This document shows, in pieces, positions 1 to 7,282 of a stretch of 64,000 bases of DNA. The stretch spans positions 62,001 through 126,000 of the forward strand of contig JAVKTT010000002.1 of NCBI GenBank assembly GCA_031460505.1, in the 5' to 3' direction. The DNA comes from JAAYTL01 sp031460505 (GTDB taxonomy: Bacteria > Bacillota > Clostridia > Tissierellales > Tissierellaceae). Both the position numbers and the translations under genes were made by a program. The notes under the pieces are model-generated. The model ran no database searches. It was not told where the DNA came from and saw only the letters and a list, made by a program, of their open reading frames with translations. Position 1 is the stretch's first letter, and every line of letters starts with the position of its first letter.

Positions 1-765
1 GTCTCACTGGAGAATACATTACTTAGTCAGAGTTTAGAGAGTTTAACTAAAAAAAGAGATACTATAATTGATGAGATAAATAATAGCAGCACTAGCTATT
101 ACACACAACAGTCTGGCGTAATTTCATTTGCAATAGATGGATATGAAAACATATACATACCTAAGGAGTTTGAAAACTATACATATGATAAAATTCAAAT
201 ACCTGAATCAAAAATGAAAAGTGGGACTACAGAAAAAGAGGATAAGTTAAAAAATAAGTATAAGATAATCAATAATTTTAATTGGCAATTAGCTATTAAA
301 ATTGATAATATAGAAAATGTAGGATCTTATGAATTAGGGGATACAATAAATCTAAAAATTGCCGATAATGATAGAGAACTAGTTGGTAGAATTATTGCTA
401 TTAACGAATCCAATGGAAAAGCTGTGTTTATAGTTGAGTTTAACTCGTATTTATTTGATTATTATAATCAAAGGTTTTCTACCATTGAGATATTGTTAAA
501 GAAACAGGATGCCTACTTAATACCTACAAAATCTATTGTTGATAATAATGGACAAAAAGGGGTATATATTAAAGAATTTAATGGAATAGTTAGATTTAAG
601 CCCATTGAAATCTTAGGAGAAAAAGATGATTATACCTTTGTTTCTAAAGGTGATGCAAATAGATATATCAAGTTAAACACAGAAAATCAAGTTAGAACTA
701 TTTCATTATATGATGAGATATTAATAAATCCTTGGAACTTTGATGAAGGAGATATTTTGAATTAA
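1..765 (+). CDS. HlyD-like membrane-fusion/adaptor protein, C-terminal part (5' truncated by the window)
   Basis: The reading frame is open from the first base to a TAA at 763-765, so only the last 254 residues are visible and the start lies outside the window. The visible part has a polar, probably helical stretch, then beta-rich sequence (repeated Ile/Val/Tyr strands with short turns) as in the barrel part of HlyD/RND-type adaptors. Clostridial genomes commonly place a HlyD-family adaptor-like gene directly before yggS-sepF, and that context is the main reason for the call. No catalytic motif is visible. Its stop lies 18 bases before the next gene, in the same frame, so cotranscription is likely. 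The family assignment is an inference from context and fold pattern. Confidence 0.55.
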   Translation, partial: VSLENTLLSQSLESLTKKRDTIIDEINNSSTSYYTQQSGVISFAIDGYENIYIPKEFENYTYDKIQIPESKMKSGTTEKEDKLKNKYKIINNFNWQLAIKIDNIENVGSYELGDTINLKIADNDRELVGRIIAINESNGKAVFIVEFNSYLFDYYNQRFSTIEILLKKQDAYLIPTKSIVDNNGQKGVYIKEFNGIVRFKPIEILGEKDDYTFVSKGDANRYIKLNTENQVRTISLYDEILINPWNFDEGDILN

Positions 766-783
766 CATAAGGAGGAATTCATT

Positions 784-1470
784 ATTTTAAAAGATAATAT
801 TAAAAACATAAGAGAAGAAATCGAAAATGTACTTATAAAAACAGGAAGAAGTTCTGAAGATGTTACGCTTATAGCTGTTACTAAGACAGTTGATGTCGAT
901 ACTGTTAATAAAGCTATAGAACTAGGTATCACAGATATAGGAGAGAATAGAGTTCAAGAACTAGAAAAGAAAATTGATGGAATTAATGGTAGTGTTAATT
1001 GTCATTTGATTGGGCATTTACAGACAAATAAAGTAAGAAATATTATAGATAAAGTTAAGCTAATCCACTCATTAGATAGAATATCCCTTGCTAAAGAATT
1101 AGATAAAAGAGCAAAGATGAATGATTTAGTCATAGATACTTTAGTACAAGTAAATGTAGCAGAAGAGGATACTAAGTTTGGATTAGAGGTATCCAAAGTT
1201 TTACCTTTTATTGAAGAGATACTCAAATTTGACAACATTAGAATAAGAGGCTTAATGACCATAGCCCCTTATACAGATGATGAAATTCTATTACGTGAAG
1301 TATTTAGAACTATGTATAATCTTAAAGAAGAAATTAAAAATCATAATTACGAAAACTTAACTATTGATTATTTGTCAATGGGAATGACAAATGACTATAA
1401 AATTGCAATCGAAGAAGGATCAAATATGATCCGTGTGGGAACAGGAATATTTGGAAAAAGAAATTATTAG
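784..1470 (+). CDS. yggS: YggS/PROSC-family pyridoxal-phosphate homeostasis protein (probable ATT start)
   Basis: YggS proteins bind pyridoxal 5'-phosphate and keep vitamin B6 and amino-acid pools balanced; they are single-domain alanine-racemase-like barrels without known enzymatic activity. The translated frame shows the PLP-lysine motif LIAVTKT (Lys about 34), GENRVQE, HLIGHLQTNK, and the C-terminal SMGMTNDYKIAIEEGSNMIRVGTGIFG block. Length is about 228 residues, normal for the family. There is no ATG, GTG or TTG between the upstream stop (763-765) and base 1006. A start at 1006 would remove 74 residues including the PLP lysine. A strong AAGGAGG (769-775) stands 8 bases before ATT at 784 and 5 before ATT at 781, so a rare ATT start is the best reading. 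sepF follows 10 bases later. Confidence 0.9.
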   Translation: MLKDNIKNIREEIENVLIKTGRSSEDVTLIAVTKTVDVDTVNKAIELGITDIGENRVQELEKKIDGINGSVNCHLIGHLQTNKVRNIIDKVKLIHSLDRISLAKELDKRAKMNDLVIDTLVQVNVAEEDTKFGLEVSKVLPFIEEILKFDNIRIRGLMTIAPYTDDEILLREVFRTMYNLKEEIKNHNYENLTIDYLSMGMTNDYKIAIEEGSNMIRVGTGIFGKRNY

Positions 1471-1480
1471 GAGGGATAAT

Positions 1481-1915
1481 ATGAGTAACTTTATGGACAA
1501 GTTTAAGTATTTTATTGGGATTGATGATTATGAAGATGAAGATGAGGATTTATATGATGATAATGATGATGATTTAGAAATTCCTACAGCAACTAAGACA
1601 AGAAAGATTAATAATAATGTAGTAAATATCCATACTAATAGTAATATGAAAATAGTTGTGCATGAGCCATTAAGCTATGAAGAAGCTCCACAAATTGCTG
1701 ATGATTTAAAATCAAGGAAAGTAGTTGTTGTTAACTTTGAACAGCTTGATCAAAGTTTGAAGAGACAGATTTTTGATTTTGTTAATGGAGCATTATATGC
1801 CCTTGACTGTAAAATTCAAAAAGTTACAAAAGATATCTTTATATTAGCACCAAGTAATGTAGAGATTGATGGTTTAAAAGAAGAATTAAAGAATAGTGGA
1901 ATTTTCCCTTGGTAA
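1481..1915 (+). CDS. sepF: Cell division protein SepF
   Basis: SepF is a membrane-associated FtsZ partner that anchors and bundles the Z-ring in Gram-positive bacteria. The 144-residue product has a short amphipathic N-terminus (MSNFMDKFKYFIGI), a very acidic linker at about residues 15-33, and the compact C-terminal SepF (DUF552) domain at about 55-140. That domain carries the typical KVVVVNFEQLD and RQIFDFVNGALYALD segments. The start at 1481 is chosen because GAGGG sits 6 bases upstream and it gives the canonical N-terminus; a longer in-frame start at 1433 would overlap yggS without a ribosome site. The yggS-sepF-yggT-ylmH-divIVA order is the classic Firmicutes division cluster. Confidence 0.96.
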   Translation: MSNFMDKFKYFIGIDDYEDEDEDLYDDNDDDLEIPTATKTRKINNNVVNIHTNSNMKIVVHEPLSYEEAPQIADDLKSRKVVVVNFEQLDQSLKRQIFDFVNGALYALDCKIQKVTKDIFILAPSNVEIDGLKEELKNSGIFPW

Positions 1916-1939
1916 AAATCCAATTAGGAGTAATATTAT

Positions 1940-2203
1940 ATGTTGTTTTATAGATCCTTGAGTATTTTAGTCAACTTTATAGAAATAATGATATTAGTAA
2001 GGATAGTAATGTCTTTTATAAATTTAAATACAAATAGCACAATTGGTCACTTTGTACATGAGTTAACAGAGCCAATATTAGCTCCATCGAGAGCTTTACT
2101 TGCAAAATTAAGACTTAACACTGGAATGTTTGATTTCTCACCAATAGTTGCCATGTTAATTCTTAGATTGATTATGAGCTTAGCAAGAAGTATTATATTT
2201 TAA
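1940..2203 (+). CDS. yggT: YggT-family small membrane protein
   Basis: This 87-residue protein belongs to the YggT/YlmG family of small integral membrane proteins found next to sepF in Gram-positives. Two hydrophobic segments are visible, at about residues 5-27 and 62-85, separated by a loop with the family-typical HFVHELTEPILAPSR sequence. The molecular role in bacteria is unsettled; chloroplast and cyanobacterial relatives affect nucleoid or thylakoid organisation. A short GGAG at 1927-1930 precedes the ATG by 9 bases. It lies between sepF and ylmH in the division cluster and is almost certainly cotranscribed with them. Confidence 0.92.
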   Translation: MLFYRSLSILVNFIEIMILVRIVMSFINLNTNSTIGHFVHELTEPILAPSRALLAKLRLNTGMFDFSPIVAMLILRLIMSLARSIIF

Positions 2204-2205
2204 AT

Positions 2206-2991
2206 ATGTGGATTGATAAGGAATCCTATACTTCTCATATTAAAGATGGTGAGAAACTTACAAAGATGAGAAGAATATTAGATAAAATTGAAATTGTAAT
2301 AAATAAACACATAGTCCAAAGTACTGATTTTTTAGATCCTTATGAAGTATATCTGGGTAAATCTATATTAAACAGATTTGATGATATCAACTATCTAGAG
2401 TTTGGAGGCTATGATAATTCTGAAAGAATGATTATTTTGATTTTTCCAAATTATTTAGATATTGAAGATCCAAATGAATATCTATCTTGTTTAAAAGTAG
2501 AAGGTGATTTAGAATCTTTATCTCATAAAGATTATTTAGGTGCACTACTGAATCTTGGTATAAAAAGGGAAAAGGTAGGAGATATATTAGTACATAATGA
2601 TTATGGCTATGTGATTGCAAAGGAAGAAATTGGTGATTTCATTTTATATAATCTTGAAAAGATTGGAAATAGGAATGTAAATATAAAATCAATATCATTT
2701 TCTGAAATCGAAATTCCACCTAAAGAGTATAAAGAAGTGAAGAGATTTTTAACTTCATTTAGGATAGACCATGTAATTAGTGCTACTTACAATATATCCA
2801 GAAAAGATAGCATGGATATTATAAAAAGAGGATTTGTAAAGATTAACTGGGAGTCTATTGATAAGCCTGCTAGAGAAGTAAAAGAGGGAGACATAGTTTC
2901 TGTAAGGGGCTACGGTAGATTCATGATTCATAGCATTGAAGGTTTAAGTAGAAAAGGTAGATTTATGTCTAACATTAGAATATTAATTTAA
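2206..2991 (+). CDS. ylmH: YlmH-family S4-domain RNA-binding protein
   Basis: YlmH is an RNA-binding S4-domain protein of the divIVA cluster; in Bacillus it is linked to division and to rescue of stalled ribosomes. The 261-residue product has the family's unique N-terminal region (about 1-170, with FLDPYEVYLGKSILNRF) and a C-terminal S4 domain (about 180-258). The S4 domain contains SRKDSMDIIKRGFVKINW and the VKEGDIVSVRGYGRF strand. The ATG comes only 2 bases after the yggT stop with no clear Shine-Dalgarno site, so translational coupling to yggT is likely. The start agrees with the usual family N-terminus. Confidence 0.93.
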   Translation: MWIDKESYTSHIKDGEKLTKMRRILDKIEIVINKHIVQSTDFLDPYEVYLGKSILNRFDDINYLEFGGYDNSERMIILIFPNYLDIEDPNEYLSCLKVEGDLESLSHKDYLGALLNLGIKREKVGDILVHNDYGYVIAKEEIGDFILYNLEKIGNRNVNIKSISFSEIEIPPKEYKEVKRFLTSFRIDHVISATYNISRKDSMDIIKRGFVKINWESIDKPAREVKEGDIVSVRGYGRFMIHSIEGLSRKGRFMSNIRILI

Positions 2992-3005
2992 TGGAGTGAT
3001 GATAT

Positions 3006-3521
3006 TTGATTACACCTTTGGAAATTCAGAAAAAAGAATTTAAGAAAGCATTAAGAGGATATAGTCCAAAATCAGTAGATAGTTTTTTAGATGAGCTCTT
3101 AGAAGACTATGAAACAATGTATAAAGAAAATATTGAATTAAAGGATAAGGTTAATATGTTGGCTGATCAAATTCGTCAGTATAGTACTTTAGAGGAAACC
3201 CTAAAAAATACTCTTATTGTAGCTCAAACTACTGCTGATGAAGTAACAAGTTCTGCGAGGCATAAAGCTGAGAATATAATTGAAGATGCAGAATTAAGAG
3301 GACAAAAATTGATTGATGGCGCTAAAGATGAAGTAAAGAACATAAAAACAGAATATGATAACCTAAAAAAAGAAATATTCATCTTTAAAACCAGATATCA
3401 ATCCTTTATTGAAGCACAACTACTGTCTTTACAAGAATTCTATGAACAAATAGAGAACAATAATGAAAAAAATGTTAAGGAGACAATCCCAATAAATGAT
3501 TCAGAGGGTCTAGGGGCTTAA
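3006..3521 (+). CDS. divIVA: DivIVA-domain cell-pole/division protein
   Basis: DivIVA recognises negatively curved membrane at poles and septa and recruits partners there. The 171-residue product opens with the conserved membrane-binding motif (ITPLEIQKKEFKKALRGY, then SPKSVDSFLDELLEDYE) and continues as a long coiled coil to about residue 150. Its tail, about residues 150-171, is short and polar. The start is TTG at 3006, supported by GGAG 9 bases upstream and by the canonical N-terminus. The 3' end of the gene carries a 9-bp inverted repeat that runs past the stop codon. ileS, which often follows divIVA in bacilli, is absent; lspA follows instead. Confidence 0.95.
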   Translation: MITPLEIQKKEFKKALRGYSPKSVDSFLDELLEDYETMYKENIELKDKVNMLADQIRQYSTLEETLKNTLIVAQTTADEVTSSARHKAENIIEDAELRGQKLIDGAKDEVKNIKTEYDNLKKEIFIFKTRYQSFIEAQLLSLQEFYEQIENNNEKNVKETIPINDSEGLGA

Positions 3522-3553
3522 TTGTCTCCCGTTATTTTATAGGAGGAGTAATT

Positions 3554-4030
3554 TTGGCATTTATTTTAACAGTAATAATTATTATTTTAGATCAAGCTAG
3601 TAAGAGTGCTGCAATAAAATATTTAAAGCATCAAAGACCAAAAGTGATCATCGAAAATTTTTTGCAGCTAAATTATGTTGAAAATAGAGGTGCTGCATTT
3701 GGGATACTACAAGGGAAAAGAGTTTTATTTCTTATAATTACTATTGCAGTTGTTTTAATCATTACTTTTTATTTAGTCAAGTATTACAATCAAATGAATA
3801 CTTTTACTAGAATATCATTTGCAATGCTAATAGGGGGGGCAATAGGTAATTTAATAGATAGAATAAGATTAGGATATGTTGTTGATTTCATAAGTGTTAA
3901 ATTACTTAATCTATATGATTTCCCTGTATTTAATGTAGCTGATATTTGTGTTGTAATAAGCACAATTTTTATTGTGTATTTAGTATTATTTGATAAATTA
4001 GAGATAGGTGACCTTAATGGACTTATTTGA
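3554..4030 (+). CDS. lspA: Lipoprotein signal peptidase (SPase II)
   Basis: LspA is the inner-membrane aspartyl protease that removes signal peptides from diacylglyceryl-modified prolipoproteins. The 158-residue protein shows four hydrophobic segments and the family motifs: DQASK near the N-terminus, YVENRGAAFG, GGAIGNLIDRIRLGYVVDF and FNVADICVV. The likely catalytic aspartates are Asp111 (VVDF) and Asp130 (NVAD), 19 residues apart as in characterised LspA. The start is TTG at 3554 with AGGAGGAG about 6 bases upstream. The end overlaps the next gene's start by 14 bases, implying translational coupling. Confidence 0.96.
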   Translation: MAFILTVIIIILDQASKSAAIKYLKHQRPKVIIENFLQLNYVENRGAAFGILQGKRVLFLIITIAVVLIITFYLVKYYNQMNTFTRISFAMLIGGAIGNLIDRIRLGYVVDFISVKLLNLYDFPVFNVADICVVISTIFIVYLVLFDKLEIGDLNGLI

Positions 4031-4922
4031 GATTTTCGTAGACGAAGATGATGATGAAAGACTGGATGCTTACTTAGCTGTAGAATTAAATGAGGTCTCA
4101 CGAACCTATGTCCAAAGACTCATAAAAGATGGACTAGTATTAGTCAATGGGTCACTAAAAAAACCAAGATACCAAGTTAGAGAAGGAGATTTTATACAAG
4201 TAAAGATACCGAAACCAAAGAACTTGGAGATAGTTGCAGAAGATATACCAATAGATATTGTTTACGAAGATGAGGATATTGTTATTGTAAATAAATCATG
4301 TGGCATGGTTGTACATCCTGCGCCAGGCAATTATACAAGTACCTTGGTAAATGCCCTTTTATTTCATATAGACAATTTATCTACTATAAATGGAATAATC
4401 AGACCAGGTATAGTTCACAGATTGGATAAGGATACTTCTGGACTATTGATAATAGCTAAAAATGATGTCTCCCATAAGTTCTTATCTGATAAGCTTAAAG
4501 ATAGGGATATATTAAGAGAGTATATCGCAATTACATATGGTGAGTTTAAACAAGATGAAGGTAGAATAAATGCACCTATAGGTCGTGATCCGAAGAATAG
4601 GAAGAAGATGGCAATTAATGAGAAGAATGGTAAAGAGGCTATAACTGACTATAAAGTCTTAAAGCGTTTTAATGGATATTCACTAGTCCAAGCTAATTTA
4701 CAAACAGGTCGTACACACCAGATAAGGGTTCATTTTACTTACCTTAAACATCCAATAGTAGGGGATCCTGTATATAGTAATAGAAAAGATGATAGTAAAT
4801 ATGATGGCCAATTATTACATGCTAAAAAAATAGGCTTCATACATCCAAGGACAAAGGTATATATGGAATTTGAAACTGATTTGCCTGACGCATTTAGAGA
4901 ATTTATTGAAAAAAACAAGTAG
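4017..4922 (+). CDS. rluD: RluA/RluD-family ribosomal pseudouridine synthase
   Basis: This enzyme isomerises uridines to pseudouridine in RNA, most likely 23S rRNA. The 301-residue product has an N-terminal S4 domain (about 12-70) and the RluA catalytic domain. The signature HRLDKDTSGLLIIAKN places the catalytic Asp at 137, and the nucleotide-binding QTGRTHQIRVHF block is near the C-terminus. In Gram-positives this gene (ylyB) regularly sits between lspA and pyrR. The ATG at 4017 is preferred over GTG at 4008 because AGGTGA lies 6 bases before it and the N-terminus matches relatives. The exact target uridines cannot be read from sequence. Confidence 0.92.
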   Translation: MDLFEIFVDEDDDERLDAYLAVELNEVSRTYVQRLIKDGLVLVNGSLKKPRYQVREGDFIQVKIPKPKNLEIVAEDIPIDIVYEDEDIVIVNKSCGMVVHPAPGNYTSTLVNALLFHIDNLSTINGIIRPGIVHRLDKDTSGLLIIAKNDVSHKFLSDKLKDRDILREYIAITYGEFKQDEGRINAPIGRDPKNRKKMAINEKNGKEAITDYKVLKRFNGYSLVQANLQTGRTHQIRVHFTYLKHPIVGDPVYSNRKDDSKYDGQLLHAKKIGFIHPRTKVYMEFETDLPDAFREFIEKNK

Positions 4923-4931
4923 GTGATTAAC

Positions 4932-5471
4932 ATGATAACAAAAGCTAGATTGTTAGATGATAAAGCAATGAGTAGATCAATTACACGTATTGCAAATGAA
5001 ATAGTTGAGAAAAACAAAGGTATTAAAGATGTGGTCTTAGTAGGTATTAAAACTAGAGGTGTTCCTTTTGCACATAGACTTGCAGATAAGATAAAAGAGA
5101 TTGAAGGGGAAACTGTTAATATATATGAGTTAGATATTACTTTGTATAGAGATGATTTATCTGAATTAGGGGATTTACCTATAATCAATGAAGAATTTAC
5201 ATATAATATTTCCGGAAAAAATGTTGTACTGGTGGATGATGTTTTATATACGGGTAGAACTGTAAGAGCAGCATTAGACGCATTGGTTAAACATGGTAGA
5301 CCATCCAAAGTACAATTAGCAGTGCTTATCGATAGAGGGCATCGGGAATTACCTATTAGAGCTGATTACGTAGGAAAGAATGTACCTACAGCTAAATCTG
5401 AAATAATAGATGTAAATTTTGTAGAAACTGATGGATTTGATGAAGTAATTATTAAAGAAAGGGCAAATTAA
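4932..5471 (+). CDS. pyrR: Bifunctional pyr operon regulator / uracil phosphoribosyltransferase PyrR
   Basis: PyrR binds UMP/UTP and attenuates pyr mRNAs by binding an RNA hairpin; many also convert uracil plus PRPP to UMP. The 179-residue product shows the type-I phosphoribosyltransferase PRPP loop VVLVDDVLYTGRT at about residues 98-110 and the family N-terminus. ATG at 4932 is chosen over the in-frame GTG at 4923 because AGGTG at 4921-4925 is the ribosome site. No pyr biosynthetic gene or PyrR-binding loop is visible next to it, so its targets must be elsewhere. Next is an unrelated c-di-GMP gene. Confidence 0.94.
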   Translation: MITKARLLDDKAMSRSITRIANEIVEKNKGIKDVVLVGIKTRGVPFAHRLADKIKEIEGETVNIYELDITLYRDDLSELGDLPIINEEFTYNISGKNVVLVDDVLYTGRTVRAALDALVKHGRPSKVQLAVLIDRGHRELPIRADYVGKNVPTAKSEIIDVNFVETDGFDEVIIKERAN

Positions 5472-5550
5472 TCAGATCATGTTTTAATACATATTTTTTA
5501 GGTATATACTCAATATAGAGTTTCTACCAAAAAATATAAGGATGTTGGCT

Positions 5551-7140
5551 ATGCTAATGAAAACTATCTATTATAAAAAAACAAAGACAGGTAGTATTAT
5601 TACAAGCTATATTTTATCTATATTAGTAGCAATATTTGTATATCTATTAGGTGGAGCACCTTCAGCTTTTGCTAATTTAATGTATATACCTATAGCTACA
5701 GTATCTTCCACTAAAGGAAAGGTTCATGGAATAATCCATGCTTTTTTTAGTGGTCTTTTATTAGGTCCATATATGCCTATGCATACTGAATTAGGCATAT
5801 ATCAAACTACTGTAAATTGGATTATTAGATTAGTAATATATATAATTATTGCCTTAATTATTGGACTGTTCTCAGAATATAATCAAAAAAATAAAGATTA
5901 CATAACAAATCTATTGACTCATGATTCCATCACCGACCTAAAAAATATAGAGTCAATTAAAAGGGTAGATAATTTTAATGGTATTCCTAAAACTATAATA
6001 GCATTATCCGTAAGAGAGTACGAAGAAATCCTTAGTTTTTTTGGATACGATTTTACCAACACTGCAATTTATGAATTTTCAAAGAGATTAAGAAACATTT
6101 TATCTAAATATGACGAAATAGAATTATATAGATATAATGGTATGGAGTTTATATTAGTTGCACCAAGTAATGATAATAATATAAGTGAAATAATACATAA
6201 ACTTAGCTCTATTAATAAATCAACTATAAAAGTAAATGATATTCCATTTTATATAGAGATTGTTATGGGTATGACTAATATTGAAGGTAATGAATCAATC
6301 CTGGAAGGTGTAAGACAAGCTCTAGTTTCTTTAAGGTATGCAATAGACTTTGGTGGTAAATTAGAGATATATACAGATGATCTAGAGGAATATTTTAAAA
6401 ACATTGTAAACATTGCAAGTGAATTTAGACATGCAATGAATGAAGGACATATTAAAGTTGCTTATCAAAATATTTACTGTGTAAAGACAGGTAGTATCCA
6501 TGGGAGTGAACTTCTCACTCGTTGGATGTCAGAAGAAGACTTACATTATAATCCTAAAGACTTTATTCCAATTATTGAAAAAACTGAGCTCATAAATGAA
6601 CTATCAAAACTTGTAATTGATAATGCAATCAATATACTTCTACAAGATTGTAATAAGAATAAAGTAGTTTCAATCAATTTATCACCGAACAACCTCAAAG
6701 ATGAAATTATTGAATATTTAATTGAAAATATTATGGTTAATAAAATTAATCCAAAGCAGTTTCAAGTTGAAATAACTGAGGATGTTCTCGTAAAAAAAGA
6801 TGAAGTAATAAGTTACTTAAATAAGATTAGAAGTTTTGGAATGGTAATCGCTATTGATGATTTTGGCTCAGGATATTCCTCCTATCAATACTTAAGTGAG
6901 CTTCCTATTGATATTATTAAAATAGATAAATCCTTGATTATGAAGATTAATAAAAACCAGATATCTAGAAGTCTTATAAGAAGCATTGTTTACTTTTGTA
7001 AGGCTAATAACTTTAAAGTAGTTGCTGAAGGAGTAGAAAGTATAGAAATTGTAGATGCATGCAGAGAATTAGATATTGATTATATACAAGGTTACTATTG
7101 TCATAGACCTACTATTATAAGTAAGAAAACCACCTTTTAA
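5551..7140 (+). CDS. Membrane-anchored EAL-domain c-di-GMP phosphodiesterase with degenerate GGDEF domain
   Basis: The 529-residue product has a hydrophobic N-terminal sensor region (helices at about 15-35, 38-52, 58-75 and 88-108), a GGDEF-like domain (about 120-280) and an EAL domain (about 295-525). The GGDEF signature is replaced by NGMEF at 196-200, so diguanylate cyclase activity is unlikely. The EAL domain keeps the catalytic residues: Glu320 (in SELLTRW), Asn376, Glu407, Asp436-Asp437 (DDFGSGYSS), Lys457, Glu493 and Gln513. It therefore probably hydrolyses c-di-GMP. The start at 5551 has AAGGA 8 bases upstream; ATG 5542 has no spacing for a ribosome site. It interrupts an otherwise housekeeping region and ends in a terminator hairpin. 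Confidence 0.9.
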   Translation: MLMKTIYYKKTKTGSIITSYILSILVAIFVYLLGGAPSAFANLMYIPIATVSSTKGKVHGIIHAFFSGLLLGPYMPMHTELGIYQTTVNWIIRLVIYIIIALIIGLFSEYNQKNKDYITNLLTHDSITDLKNIESIKRVDNFNGIPKTIIALSVREYEEILSFFGYDFTNTAIYEFSKRLRNILSKYDEIELYRYNGMEFILVAPSNDNNISEIIHKLSSINKSTIKVNDIPFYIEIVMGMTNIEGNESILEGVRQALVSLRYAIDFGGKLEIYTDDLEEYFKNIVNIASEFRHAMNEGHIKVAYQNIYCVKTGSIHGSELLTRWMSEEDLHYNPKDFIPIIEKTELINELSKLVIDNAINILLQDCNKNKVVSINLSPNNLKDEIIEYLIENIMVNKINPKQFQVEITEDVLVKKDEVISYLNKIRSFGMVIAIDDFGSGYSSYQYLSELPIDIIKIDKSLIMKINKNQISRSLIRSIVYFCKANNFKVVAEGVESIEIVDACRELDIDYIQGYYCHRPTIISKKTTF

Positions 7141-7150
7141 GGTGGTTTTC
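7125..7150. terminator. Hairpin terminator at the end of the EAL gene
   Basis: A 12-base arm (7125-7136) is perfectly complementary to 7139-7150, with a T-rich end to the second arm, and it overlaps the stop codon of the EAL gene. It is symmetric enough to act on both strands, and rqcH converges on it from the other side about 130 bases away. The T-run after the stem is short, so efficiency is uncertain. Confidence 0.65.
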
Positions 7151-7282
7151 TATATATAAATTATTAGTAAAGAGAAACATCGAGGGGGATTCTTTTTATT
7201 TTCTTTACGGTAGTAACTATACAATAGAAATGTAAAGAAAAGGTAATCACAATGATAAATCTTAATAAAATATCTCAGAAGA

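Noticed and set aside
1006..1470. yggS starting at TTG 1006
   Set aside because: This would remove the PLP-lysine and about 74 conserved residues while a strong ribosome site and conserved sequence exist upstream.
4739..5308. 189-codon open frame on the - strand opposite rluD/pyrR
   Set aside because: It is an antisense shadow: its residues follow the codon pattern of two well-supported + strand genes, and no ribosome site is present.
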